Both the position numbers and the translations under genes were made by a program. A stretch of 64,000 bases of DNA. Origin: Loxodes magnus. Taxonomy: Eukaryota > Ciliophora > Karyorelictea > Loxodida > Loxodidae. Below are positions 49,501 to 62,252 of the stretch, in pieces (within the stretch, counting starts at the first letter, position 1; the number at the start of each line of letters is the position of its first letter). Under the pieces are notes generated by a model, which was not told the DNA's origin, did no database searches, and saw nothing but the letters and a program-made list of their open reading frames with translations. The stretch is taken from the NCBI GenBank assembly GCA_946699065.1, contig CAMPDV010000706.1, positions 62,001-126,000 on the forward strand, in the 5' to 3' direction.

Positions 49501-52500
49501 AAAATGTCTAATTTATTTTATAACTATAAGTAGAATTTAAAAATATGGTAATTATATCTAGTTAAATCTCTTAAAATTAAGATAAGGCTTTTATAATAAA
49601 CTGAATAATTTATAATTAAGAATAAATTTAAGAAATTGAATATAGCTTATTTGATTGATGTATATTAGAAATGCTTAACTAATTTAAAGTTAATATATCT
49701 ATAATAACACTTAATTTAAAGAATGTTGCATCTAAGATAAAATCAATATATGATCAACTCATTAGATTTATCCAAACTAGCTAAAAATTCTCATTTTTTA
49801 ATGAGACTATTAGATTGTTATTAAAAAAACAAAGATAAAAGTTAAGAACATCCAAAAAGAAATAAGATATAGATGAAAAAATTAAAGAACTTAACCTAAA
49901 ATAAATCTAAATAATGTAATAAGAATAAATAAATCTTAAGTTTTAGAAAAAAATAATCTACTATATTTAATTAAAAAAGTCATATGAATTTCATCAAATA
50001 AGATAAATTAATTATATACAATTAAATAAAAATAATTTATAAACTCTCATCTTTCTAGAAAATTAATAATAGTCATTACTATAATTTCTATAATCTTTTT
50101 CCTTAAATTTTATATCTAACATTTTTAAATTTTAACAATTTTATTGAGTTTAAGATAAAAATTTAGAAGAAATAATTAAAAAATCATCAAGTTTATAAGG
50201 ATTTATTTTTAAAGCTTAATAATAAGTCCACATCAATATAGAGTAATAATTTTCTTATTTTTTGCTAGTTAAAATATAATAAATGCTATTAATAAAAGCA
50301 TCTTTAACTTTCTTTTAGTTTTCCTAAATAAACATTAAAATTTTATTTTTATAAATTCTCTACTAATGTATCATTATCTTCATAAATTGAAATAAATTTC
50401 TCAATTAATGAAGTTAAATTAAGTATATCCTTTTCTTTAGTAGAAAAAGTTTCTAAGTAAATTTTTATTATATTTAATTTTAGTTTGCTTAGAAAAATTA
50501 TAAAATAAGAGAAGGTATCACTTATAATCTTATGACAATCTAGAAACTTAAATTTTGATTTAAATTTAATCTCATTATTGTTAAAAGTAATTAATATGAT
50601 ACCTTACTGAGTTAAGCTTTTAATAATATCGACAATCCTGTAAAAATTAATTTTAATCTTACAATAAATAATAATTAAAACATTTGATTATTAATACTCA
50701 GTTATTAGTAAAGCTTAAATATAAGCTAGGCTATTTAATATATTAAGTGTTTATCTAACACTTTTATTTAATAAGCAGCACTTTTATATTTCTATATAAA
50801 TTAGATGAGGGTTTTTAGATCTATTTAGATAAAACGTTTATACTTTTACTAATGCTTTAATTAATAGTTATAAACATAATAAAATCATTTGGCAATATAT
50901 TTATTATTTAAATAGTTAGGATTTATCTTTTATTAATGAGATACTTTTAAATCTATTCTACAGTCTAAATTAAAATATATTTCCCTTCTTGCTTATTATT
51001 CCTTTTATGTATTTAGTTAAAAATAACTCTAATTTATACATCACTTACTAGATGGATGCTTTATATATTTTAATAAAGCTATCTTTAATTAATTAAAAAT
51101 TTAACTAACTTAAAACTTTGAGCGCAATAGATATAAAAGAGATAGTTACTGATTTAAATTAAAATTAATGCTTTTAACCAAAATTTTATTATTATTTTCA
51201 GAAGTATTAAGATATTCTTATACTTTATATCTTTTATCCTTAGGCTAAATATTTACTTTTAAAGATAACTATTAATTTTTTATATTTATAAAGTGTCTCT
51301 TAAATACTTTTCATAAACTTATTTATTAAGGTATATTACTAAACTTATCAGCTATATTTTATATTTTCTTTTATATTTTTGTTTTCTCTTTTCTTTCTAA
51401 TGTAATTTATCAGGATTCAATTCCTTAAATTTTGTTTTAGTTGCTTTTTTTACTAAGATTCACTAAACTTAGGACTAAGTAGTGTTATACTTTACCTTCT
51501 AAGCATTTAGCAGAATATATCTATTACATTTGGTTGATTACGAACTTAATTTGCTATAATTATAGGAATTTATTTGATTTAGGTCTTTATAATTATATTA
51601 GCAGCATTATTTGCAATAGGAGTTTTCTGCATCCATAGGTAGTTTAACTACTAATGATGTTATAATTATAAATTTGAGAAAAAATCTATGAAATGAAAGA
51701 AATGAGATTTAGATAGAAGTTTACAATTAAATCATATTAATTATTAAAACTTAAAGTTTAGCTATTTTGGATTGTTAATGATAATACACTTTTCATATTT
51801 ATAATAAAAGAGTTTATTAGTTACTATACTTATTACTTGAATCTATATAAGCATAAAATCTAATTATTTGATTATTAATTAAGTTCTTAAATTTCTTAAT
51901 TCCTTTAAAATAATAGCATCTTTAAATTATTATCTAGCTATTTAAATAGAGTCCTGATGTTATCACTCATCTTATTTTCTTTATTTATTTAATTATTAAA
52001 CTTCTTAAATATTTAAAATAATATAAAAATAGTTATTTAAATAAAGGATTAAAGCAGCTATATAAATATTAGGAAAGAATGAGATAAGCTATGACTATTC
52101 TATTTATCTTAATGCCAATTAAATTAAATTTAGAGCATTAGAGTATATTAAAGATATAGCCTAAAGCATAATACTTATATACTTTTGCGTCTTATAGCTC
52201 TATTTATACTTTTTTATATTTAAAATTGATGTTCCTATATATTCAAATACTATCAAAACTACTAAGTAGGAAATATATATTTATATATACTATATGCATT
52301 TATACTTTACTAACACATAAAATTATGCTAATAATATAGTAAACTATTTAAGTGAGGAAATAATTTAAAGGGCTACCATACACAGAATTATTAATTCTAA
52401 AGTAATAAAAGTTATGAGTCTTAAATATTACAGATAGAATAAATTAGAAGTAGAAGAATGTGAGTATAATTAAGTTTACACAATATTTTATCAATACTTA

Positions 52501-53777
52501 GAGGAATAAATTATTATCTAAAGCTATTTATTATTCTTTAGAACAATAAATTCTTATATTATAAGTTAAAACCTAAATATTGAGGTTTCATACCTTATTT
52601 CATCTAGTTTTTTGCTAAGAGTTCCCATTGGTTTACTATTTAACTTATTTATTTTCACTTCTTTGCTACTAGATTCTAATTTGTGTTCTCAGTAATTACT
52701 AAACTAAGATAAAGGTTAAAACTATATATACAAGATAGATTTCTAGTTGATAGTTAAAGAATTAGTAAATTCTTAATTATAATTTAGCTAGTTTTTCTAA
52801 TAATTAGGCTAAATCATCTATAAACTTTTGAATATTTATCTGATGAATATTCAATTCCTTTTTAAATTGAGTGCATATTTAATTTTTTGGAGGATATTTC
52901 TTAAAATTAACCAGCAAGATAATATTCCCGCTTCAATTCATTAAACATTTAATTGTAATTTTAAAATTTAGTTATTTATAACTTAAAAAGAAAATATTTA
53001 TAAAAATATAGCCTGCAACTACATATTTAATATAGCAATATCAAGGATAAAGTCCAATTTATTGTATCAAAAAATGAAAATTATATTTGAATAGAATTTA
53101 AATACCAAACAATATAAATTTTTATGTAATCTCAATCCTTGCTGGGTGGTAAAAAGCACTGTAATTAATCATAGATGTTTCAGTAAGGATAAAAAGTAAT
53201 AAAAAGCTAGTTTTTATGTTTTAATGTTTTTATTATTTTTATAATGATTTTAGGAATAGTCTTTTATAGCTAAATCTAAGTAAAACAAGTATCAACTATG
53301 ATTTTTTAACTTTTATCTTTTTATTGTCTTTAATAAGCCAAATTTTATAATTTTATTTCCATAATGTCTTTTAAGTTAAGTTTTTTTAGTTTTTTTTAAA
53401 ACATAGTTGATATGTACTAAGCTTTATCTTCTCGATAAAAAAGATAATTATTAAATTTTTTATTTATTTAAATTCAAAGAAGAGTAGAGGAAGATGCTAA
53501 AAAGCTTTAACAGAAATAGATAAAATAAAAAAGAATTGATTCAAAAATTTCTTAAAAAGAAACTAATTTATATCTAATTTTATGCTTAAGCATATAATCA
53601 TTATTTTACTTAGTTATATCTAATAGTTAAATGGCTAAAGTTATGTTACTATGTAATTCTCTTTAATAAAGAAGTTTTGCTAATTATTAATTAACGAAAT
53701 GGATTGTAAGCATAATAAAAATGTTCAAAGAATATTAAATATAAAAAAGATTAAATGAAGTTAAACGTAAATTCAGT
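46566..53777. other. AT-rich gene desert, right part
   Basis: Begins with an A-run and (AT)n (46567-46590). I saw no motif-bearing frame, RNA gene or GC island over 7 kb. It could be intergenic DNA, old transposon remnants or germline-limited sequence. Confidence 0.35.
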
Positions 53778-53783
53778 TCATCA
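53778..53783 (-). other. Tandem TGA-TGA stop
   Basis: After the tail residues EECQVEELD the frame meets two successive TGA codons. All 27 earlier TGAs are single except two that are one codon apart. A doubled stop would make sense where TGA can also be read as Trp. Confidence 0.6.
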
Positions 53784-56700
53784 ATCGAGCTCTTCAACCT
53801 AGCACTCTTCAGTTCGGAGATATTATAATTTTTAATCTTAGTCTTTAAATAATTTTGACTAATTGCTACTCTACTACAAAGAGACTTTATCTTCTTGTAA
53901 TTCTTCAATGATAGCTAACTCTTTTACTTATTTATATGTATTAATATGCTTTTTATCCTAAAATAACTATTTATTGACTTCGCTACTCTATATCTAATCT
54001 ATTTGCTATACCTTTGTATAATTAATTCCTTCGTTCTATTCCTATGTTTCTTATTTGTAAGCAATGGTTTGCATTTTCTATTATTTTAAATCAGTTATTT
54101 TTATATCTAATTAGCATTTTGACTATTAATATTTTTATTCTTCATTAGCAATACCAAACTCTAATTTTAAAGTACTTTCCTCATTCTTTTCTTCGTTATT
54201 ATCTTAAGATTAATTTATGCTTTCAAGAAAATTAACCCTTGTTACTAACTCTTGAATTCTGCTATTTCAGTAATTTTTCCATGAAGTCTTAAAATTCAAA
54301 CTTATTAGTTTATGGAGTTCACTTAAACTTGTTTATGTTAAAAGGTATCATTCAATCTTCTTCAAAAGCTATAATTCCTCTTGTTGCTTAAAAAGCATTT
54401 TAAGTGTTTTGCTATGTTTATTTTCTTATTCTATATCATATAAAGGAGGATCCTCCTATACTTAGATTTTTTCCTTCTTCTTATTGCATAATAACTTAGA
54501 CAGTCACTTTCTACACTTCTTTCTTTTTTATTATTTTTTTAACTATTTAATGCTTTCATTTTCCCATTTCAAATTCGTATCTATCAAACTTATTCTGCTA
54601 CCTCTTAATCTTCATAAGCATAAGAATCATTTTTACTGATTTTAATGTAGGTTTTAACTGACTTAACTCATAAACCGCTAAAACCAAATCACTATAGCAT
54701 AGCAATTGACTATTACTAGTAGAATGAAACTTGCTAAATCAAGGACGTAATAGCGCTAACCTGAGCCAAAGTAAATTCCTAAGTACAAAATAAAGGTAGA
54801 AGCAATCAAATAATTAAGCTCTAAGGAATTTAGTTCCTTATTAATATAAGGCTAGCATTTATTCTATGCTAATATGCAAACTACTAGAACTGACATAAGG
54901 CATCAGTACTAGAAAACTATGGTAGATTTCTATAAAAATATGTAAATGAAGGAAATTGAAAACTTCTAGTAGAACTTAATGAACTCTCAGAAATAGAATT
55001 AGTCCTTAAAGCCTATTGTAAGGAACCCAAATTAAGATTTGATGAGATAGGATTTTATAATTTTTCTGTTCTTGTAGAGATACAAAATTATTACTAAAGG
55101 AATAAAAATCCCATAGAATATTAATGCTGGTAATGCAAAAGAAAATACATATTTCAAATGTTCTCCTTACCAACATACTATATTTGTGTAGGCATTTAGA
55201 ACCTAGACTTCTTAGGAAATGCTGTAGCAACTAAAGGCACCAAAAATAGTTTAAATCAGTACTGTGTATATTTAGAAAAAGGAGACACTCATGACTGTAA
55301 TAAAAATGGATTTATTAAAAGATTTCATTTAAATTAGGGATAACAAAATCAAAATCAAAAGTGTAACTATTAAAATTACGAAGGGTAACATAATTAAGCT
55401 ACTTACTTTGCTATAATAAACCTATTCTCCTTCCTTTTAAAGACAATCGAATTAAAAAATATTAGAAGTTATTTAATAGTATCCTTGATTTAATTGAAAG
55501 AAATCAATTAAATAATCAGGCCAATCGAATTTAAAGTTCTAAATTAAAACTGAAAATTGCATATAGTTAGTGAGAATTTTGAAATACACACCATAATATG
55601 ATGCTTGCTTTTTTGCTGATTTAAGAGTTTATCAAACTAAGTAAAGAATAAAGCAAACGAAAATAAAAACAATAACTGATAGCATAATAATTTATTCCTT
55701 TTTACTATAGCATTTCTTGCATTTATTTTATCCATCTTTAGCTCAATCTTCTTCACATACATCACACATAACTCCTTTATACCCTTCTTCACATTCTCCT
55801 TATCAGTTAATTTAATTTTACATATTAACTCTTTCCTATCAATCTGTAACTTGCAAATATTTAGTTACATAGTCGCTATTTAAAAATGCTCCTTAGCAAG
55901 CAAGTGAGGTAGGACATTTATGAATTACATCAGTGTTGAAATTTTCTTTTCAGTAACCATTTTCAGGAGTTATTAAATTACTTCCATAGCATTTAGCTCC
56001 TTTGATGCATTCTTTACAAGTATTGTGAGTTTAATCTAGGGAGTATTATCCATAAAAGCAATTTTAGCATTCTTCACCATTAACTAGTATTTATCCAGCG
56101 AAGCAATTAATGATTTCTAATTAGAAATAAAACTTATAAGTGATATTATTATCTAAAGGTAAGTTATTCATATCTACTGCATTTGTTTCCAGCTATAAAT
56201 GTATTTAGGTTGCTGGTTTTGCTTTGATTGCTATATCCTTAATGTCAAAAATTCCCTAGTCTGCATATATTCTAGTACTGCCAGATAATTTGGAATTATT
56301 AGAATAAACTTAAACTATTGATGTATTATCAGTTTTTATTATCTATCCATAAATGTCTGTAATGTAAATACGCCTTTCAGAAATCAAAAATCCTGGTAAC
56401 TAATTATCTAACAATCTCTAAGTTCTTCTTTCATTACACTGATTTAAAGCATCATCTTTATAGCTATTACTTAAAGTGTATCCAAATGAAGCTAAATTAC
56501 TACCATAAGTAGCAGAGTTATTAACAAACAAGGAGCAAATTTCTTAGCTTGTTATATGAGGAATGAAAATAGGTAAAGTTCCCTAGAAGGAAATAGCTCC
56601 TCCTTCACTTGAATAACTTTTGATTTGATTATTAATAAATTAGTTATTTTCTATTTTATACTCGCATTTTTACTGCTAGTCACATACTAATCTTAAAGCT

Positions 56701-59700
56701 CCTCCTTTTTATAACTAAGCATCTTATCCTTTTAATTAGTTGTTAATGAACAAGTTATTGTTAAATGTAATATTAGCATTTTGACAGTATCCTACTCCTC
56801 CTTAGTGGTTAGCAGTACAATTAGTGAAAGTATTATTAGTAATGAAGTATTTATATTTGATCTTATCATTTAAAATAGCAAAACATGAACCTTATTTAGC
56901 TTATTAATTAGAACAATTACAGTATGATATATCTACTTAAGAGTTTAAGGAGTAAACTGCTGATCCATAATTTGCTTCACTGACTCCATTTTTAAAGATG
57001 GTGGAAGTTACATTTAGATAGCTTTGCTCTTAAATAACTATTGCAGTGTTGATGTAATCTTATATAATAGATTCTTGTAGTCTCATATTAGAATCCTTTA
57101 TAAAAGCAACTGATCCTTCATTTGAGGATGAACACTGAGTTAATCGTGAGTTTTGAATAGTTAAATTAGATGAAATCGCATAAATTACTCCTCCTTAAGG
57201 AGACGTCATATTTTAGAAATGAATGAAGTTGAATATTAGTTAAGATTCTGTTAAATAAAAGGCACCTCCAAATATAGCTTCTCCATTATTAAATGATGAA
57301 TAAATAATTTCTATTTCTGACTTTGATTCTCCTAAAATAAAAGTTGCTGTATTTGCTTTTTAATTATTAAAATTAGAATTTTGAATATACAATTTTGCAT
57401 TTGAAGTATGAACTCCAGAAGTTTATCCTGTAGCTATATTATTTGAAACATTGACTTATCTTAATTCTAAGTTACTTTTATAGACATAAATGAGTGATTC
57501 TTTCATATAATTATTAATAAAGATTGTATCTATAACTTCACTTTATTTCTGCTAATTTGAATTTCATAAGTTTATTATTCCTACTGCATATGCTTTGTTA
57601 TCCTGTATTTATGAATCTTTAATCTAAAAATAGGAATTTTAGTTGAATATGAATGCTCCTTCATCTGCTTCATTTTCAGTCACTTATGATTTGTCTATTT
57701 TGAATTAGCTTTTTAATTCCATAAATATAACTCCTCCTTTGCTTTTAGCAATATTTCCTTTAAATTAGACTTTAAATAGATTGATAATTGACATCTATAC
57801 ATGAAAAGTAGCTCCTTCATCTGCTTTATTATAATTGAACTAAGAGTTAGTAATTTATATATCTGACTATTAAGCTTTCATGCATCCTCCTATATTTGCT
57901 ATGTTTTCATTACTGATGATGTTATTTATTTGAGCATCTACTTAAGAAAAGAAAAAGACAGCTCCTATAAAAGCTTCATTTTAAATAAAGGTACAGTTAT
58001 CTATCTAAATTTTATCTTGACTAGCTTCTATGATTCCTCCCGAATTAATAACTCTATTGCCATAGAAATAACTACCCACTATTTAATAGATTGAAAATTA
58101 AGATTAAATAGAAGCACCTTTCATTCCTTAATTCCCATAAAAATTAGAATGTTAGATTGTTCCATTGGATTAAAAAAGAGAAATAATGACTCCATTAATA
58201 TTGATATTATGAGAGATGGTTATATTAGCTATAGAAAAATGCTTATTAAATACTTAAACTAAAGATCCACTATAAATCTAATTTCATTCGATTTTACTTT
58301 CATCTATTTCTAGTTTAACATTCTTAGTCTCTATTATTCCATACTGTGCTTTATTTAATTTTAAATCATTCTAACTTATAGTCATTTATACTATTTAAGA
58401 GGCATAAAGAACTGAATTAGCTAAGTTGTTTATAAATTTGCATTCAAATAGTTATAAGCTATTAGAGTTTGATATTTCTATTAAACTTCCATCTGTTGCT
58501 AGACTATCTAGAAATTTACTTTCAGTAATTATAATGTAAGTAGCCAATGTTACAAATAAGCAGCTTCCATACTAAGCCTTATGTTAACAAACTATCTAAT
58601 TACTAATATTTAAATATCCATACTGTTAGTAAACTAAACCTCCTATTTCCTCTGCTTAGTTATCATAAGCATGTACATTCTCTAAAGAATTATTTGAGTA
58701 GATACTATAAATAAATGCTCCTTTATTAGCCTTATTATTTTTAACTAGTATATGTCAAAATCAACTTTCTGACTGTTCAATATAGAACACTCCAGATGCT
58801 CTTGCTTAGTTACTCATTACAGTTAACTTTCCTAAAATCACTTTCTGTTTCTAGAAATACCCAACACTTCCATACAACGCTAAGTTATCACTAAAGGAGC
58901 TATTTCACATCTCAAAATCATTTTTTTCCAAATCATAATAAAAAGCCAAAACTCCACCATATTTATTGGCAACATTTTAGGTGAAATGACTATCTCTTAT
59001 TTGATTCAAAATGGAATTATGCAAATATGCATATCCTCCACTTCAAATTAAGGCTTCATTTTTTATTGCGATTATACTTTAAATTTAATTAATGAAGCTG
59101 TTACTAGCGTATAACGAACCACCATAATTAGCATGATTATCACTGAATAAACTGTTTTAAATGGATAATATTATAGCGTTTTCAGTTGAAATAGTACCTC
59201 CTCAATCTAAAGCCTTATTTTAAATAAATTCGCTATTTTCTATAAAATAAGCATTGGAATCTTATAAGTATAAACTTCCCCCTTATTTAGCAGTATTCTA
59301 CTTAAAGGTGTTCCTCTAAATATTTAAGATACTAGAGTTGCTAAATAAGTAAAATACTCCACCTTGATAAGCAGCTTAGTTGTAAGAAAAGTAACTGTTA
59401 GTTAGATAAATGATGTTTGTACAGTTTTGAAACATAAATCCTCCAGATCTTCCAATTGCTTTATTCTCAATGGCGTTTATATTAGATATTATACTTACAT
59501 TTGACTTTTGTATATTTATACAACCTCCTTCAAACCCTAAATTCCCAGTAAATGAGCAATCTTTTATTCAAGTTATTTATGAAGCTTCTATTCAAATGGC
59601 TCCTCCTTGCTAATTAGCACTATTATTACTGAACTGATTCTTCTAAAAATACCCAATGTTAGATTATTTAATAGCAATACTTCCACCTAATATTAAGGCA

Positions 59701-62252
59701 GAGTTAAGATTAAAATTACAAGATTCTATTTACTAAACTGATGATTATATTATATAGAATGCTCCTCCTTATTAGGCTTAATTTACTTAGAATTAGCTGT
59801 CTTTTAAACTACTTACGTTTACTTACTAGAAATAGAAAACTCCACCTAATCCACTAACTTAGTTTTACTCACCAATACAACTTCTAATATTAATGATACT
59901 TGCATTCTATGAGAATATAGCTCCTCCTTATACAGCCTAATTTCCAATAAATTAACATTTTTCTATTAAGCTGATGCTAGATTGCTAAATGAATATAGCT
60001 CCTCCATAGTATTGCACAGCCGTATTTTATTAAAAGGAGTTATTAACAATTGCATTTTGCTTAGATTATGAAAAATATAAGGCTCCTCCATTATATTTTG
60101 CAGAGTTTAAAAGGAGTACATTCCCATCAAAATTAAAGGCCTAAGATTTGAGAAAGTATAGAACGCCTCCATTTTGTAAAGCTTAGTTTTTATAGAAATA
60201 GTTTTCCTTTATTAGATTAACTTCACTATTTACAAAGTATGCCACTCCTCCTTATTATGATTAGCTTTCAATAAAAGTGTTATTTTCGATCAGTTAAATA
60301 CTAAATTAATCAGTGCTTATAACTCCACCATAGTATGTAGCACTGTTTAGTTGAAAATAATTGTTCTGTATATAACTAATTTTTGAATACTGGCCTCAGA
60401 TACTTCCTCCCCCACCATTAGCTTTGTTTTATATAAAAGTACTGTTATATATAAAGCTAACATTCGCATATAGTAATGAAATAGCTCCTCCATTCACACT
60501 AGCCGTATTTTAATAAAAATAGCTATTGCTTATGTTAGAAATACTTGAATTTTCAAAATAGAAAACTGCTCCTGTTGTTGTTAATTATCCAATAAACTAG
60601 CATTCGTCTACTAAAAGCAAACTTGAGTTTTTTAGTCTTAATACTCCTCCGTATGAAGAAGCTTTATTTTTTGTAAATAGACTCTTGGTAATAGAAGTAA
60701 TATTTGACTACTAGAAATATAAACTTCCACCTTGGTCAGCTTTGTTTGAATCGAACGAGTTATTGTTCATATTATTTAAAGTCGAATTTAAAAAATTGAA
60801 AGCTCCACCGTTTAAGCTTACTTAATTTTCGTTAAATTGGCTGTTTTATATAGTGTCAACGATAGATTCTGATATTTATGCAAATCCTCCATTTTTTGCA
60901 ATAGCTTTATTTTAAGAGGCATTCAAGGAAGAAATCGTATTAATGTATGAATTATTAGCTCCGAAAGCTCCTACTCATATAGCTTAGTTTTATATAAATG
61001 AACAGTTTTCCAGTTTGTCAAGTTAAGATTATTTTAACTAAACAGCTCCACTTTATGTTCCAGTATTCTTTATAAATCAAGTGCTGTTAATTGTATTGAT
61101 GCTTGTATTATCAAAATAAATCCCTCCACCTGTATCCAGTGCTAAATTAGATGAAATATTACATTGTCTAATGAAATAAACTTTAGACTTTTTAAAATAA
61201 AGACCACCTCCATTGGTAGCAGTATTCTCAATAAACTCAGTTTTATCCACACTAAAGTTAGAATTTTCTGCATACAGAGCTCCTCCTAAACCCTTTGCTT
61301 TATTGTTCTTAAAGGAATTTTGATATAGCAGTGAATTAGAATGATTTGCTTACAATACTCCACTATAATTTCCTTAGTTCTCTTAGAAGAGTGAAAAATT
61401 TAGCTGTAAAGTAGAATAATCATAATTAATGGGACTTCACGTAGCTATGTTTTTCATAAAGAAGGAATTATTGACTGTTATATTACTCCAAATACCATTT
61501 ATAACATTTCCTTTATTTTCCGTAAAGTTAGTTCCTCTTATAGTAACTAAAGATTAGCTTACATATATAAGAGTTCCATTCGCATTAGGCTTATTATTAA
61601 ATATGACTGAGTTATTTACTTCTAATGTGCTTTATTCTGAGTATATATAACAAGCAGGTTCCATAGAGAAGTTCTTAAAGATAACATTGTAAAAGGTAAA
61701 ATTAGAGTGTAGTATTTTAATAAAATAGTTATATGAATACTAAGTGCAGTTAGGTTAGTTACATATGATTTTAGTAATTAGTTGATCACCACTAATAGTT
61801 AAGTTTTTAAACGTTAGAATATCTTTATTTAAGTTTAATTTAATATCCGTTTTTTTAACTATTAAAGTTGAACTTTATTTCTAATTTCAACACATCGCCT
61901 AATTCAACTCCTTTAAACAATCCAAATATGTCGTTATCGTTATTTCTTTATATCAGTTACTACTACCACCTCCTCGTACTATTTCACATTAGTTCGAGCA
62001 GGAGTTACAGCTTAGGCAGTCAAGATAATGATCATGAGGAAAGAGAAATATTTCATGTGCAGTTCCTTCACTCGCATTAAATATTGTTTATGCGACGGAT
62101 GTGAAAGGAAATTACTTGGTACCATTAGAGACGCTTAGACCTAGTCTGCTGAAAACATCAGGAGTTGTAACATAAAATTGAAGCGCGTAAGTTGTTAGAG
62201 TCAAAAGTTGAATCACCAAGGCTTGCAACAATAGTTTAGAGCTAAGCTCCAT
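53781..62252 (-). CDS. Giant beta-helix (PMP-like repeat), Cys-rich, multi-pass surface protein
   Basis: 2,823 codons in one unbroken frame from ATG 62252 to TGA 53781-53783. A signal peptide (LLLQALVIQLLTLTTYA) is followed by about 1,900 residues of short repeats of the N-x-A-x-x-x-GG-[AG]-[IL]-Y type, as in right-handed beta-helix or polymorphic outer-membrane-like proteins of ciliates. Then come a Cys-rich neck (CEEGYKGVMCDVC), several membrane helices with the family motif FDWPDYLIDFF, and a Gln/Lys/Glu-rich cytoplasmic tail. 27 internal TGA codons occur with no frameshift in 8.4 kb. Some fall on positions that I recall as Trp in relatives (ENGY[TGA]KEN at 55950, YF[TGA]EFIK at 54987). 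About six Trp are TGG. The stop is doubled (TGA TGA). Probably a surface adhesin or receptor. Confidence 0.85.

Noticed and set aside
55006-55230. Standalone small minus-strand ORF
   Set aside because: It is in another frame within the membrane domain of the giant beta-helix gene, which has clear family motifs.
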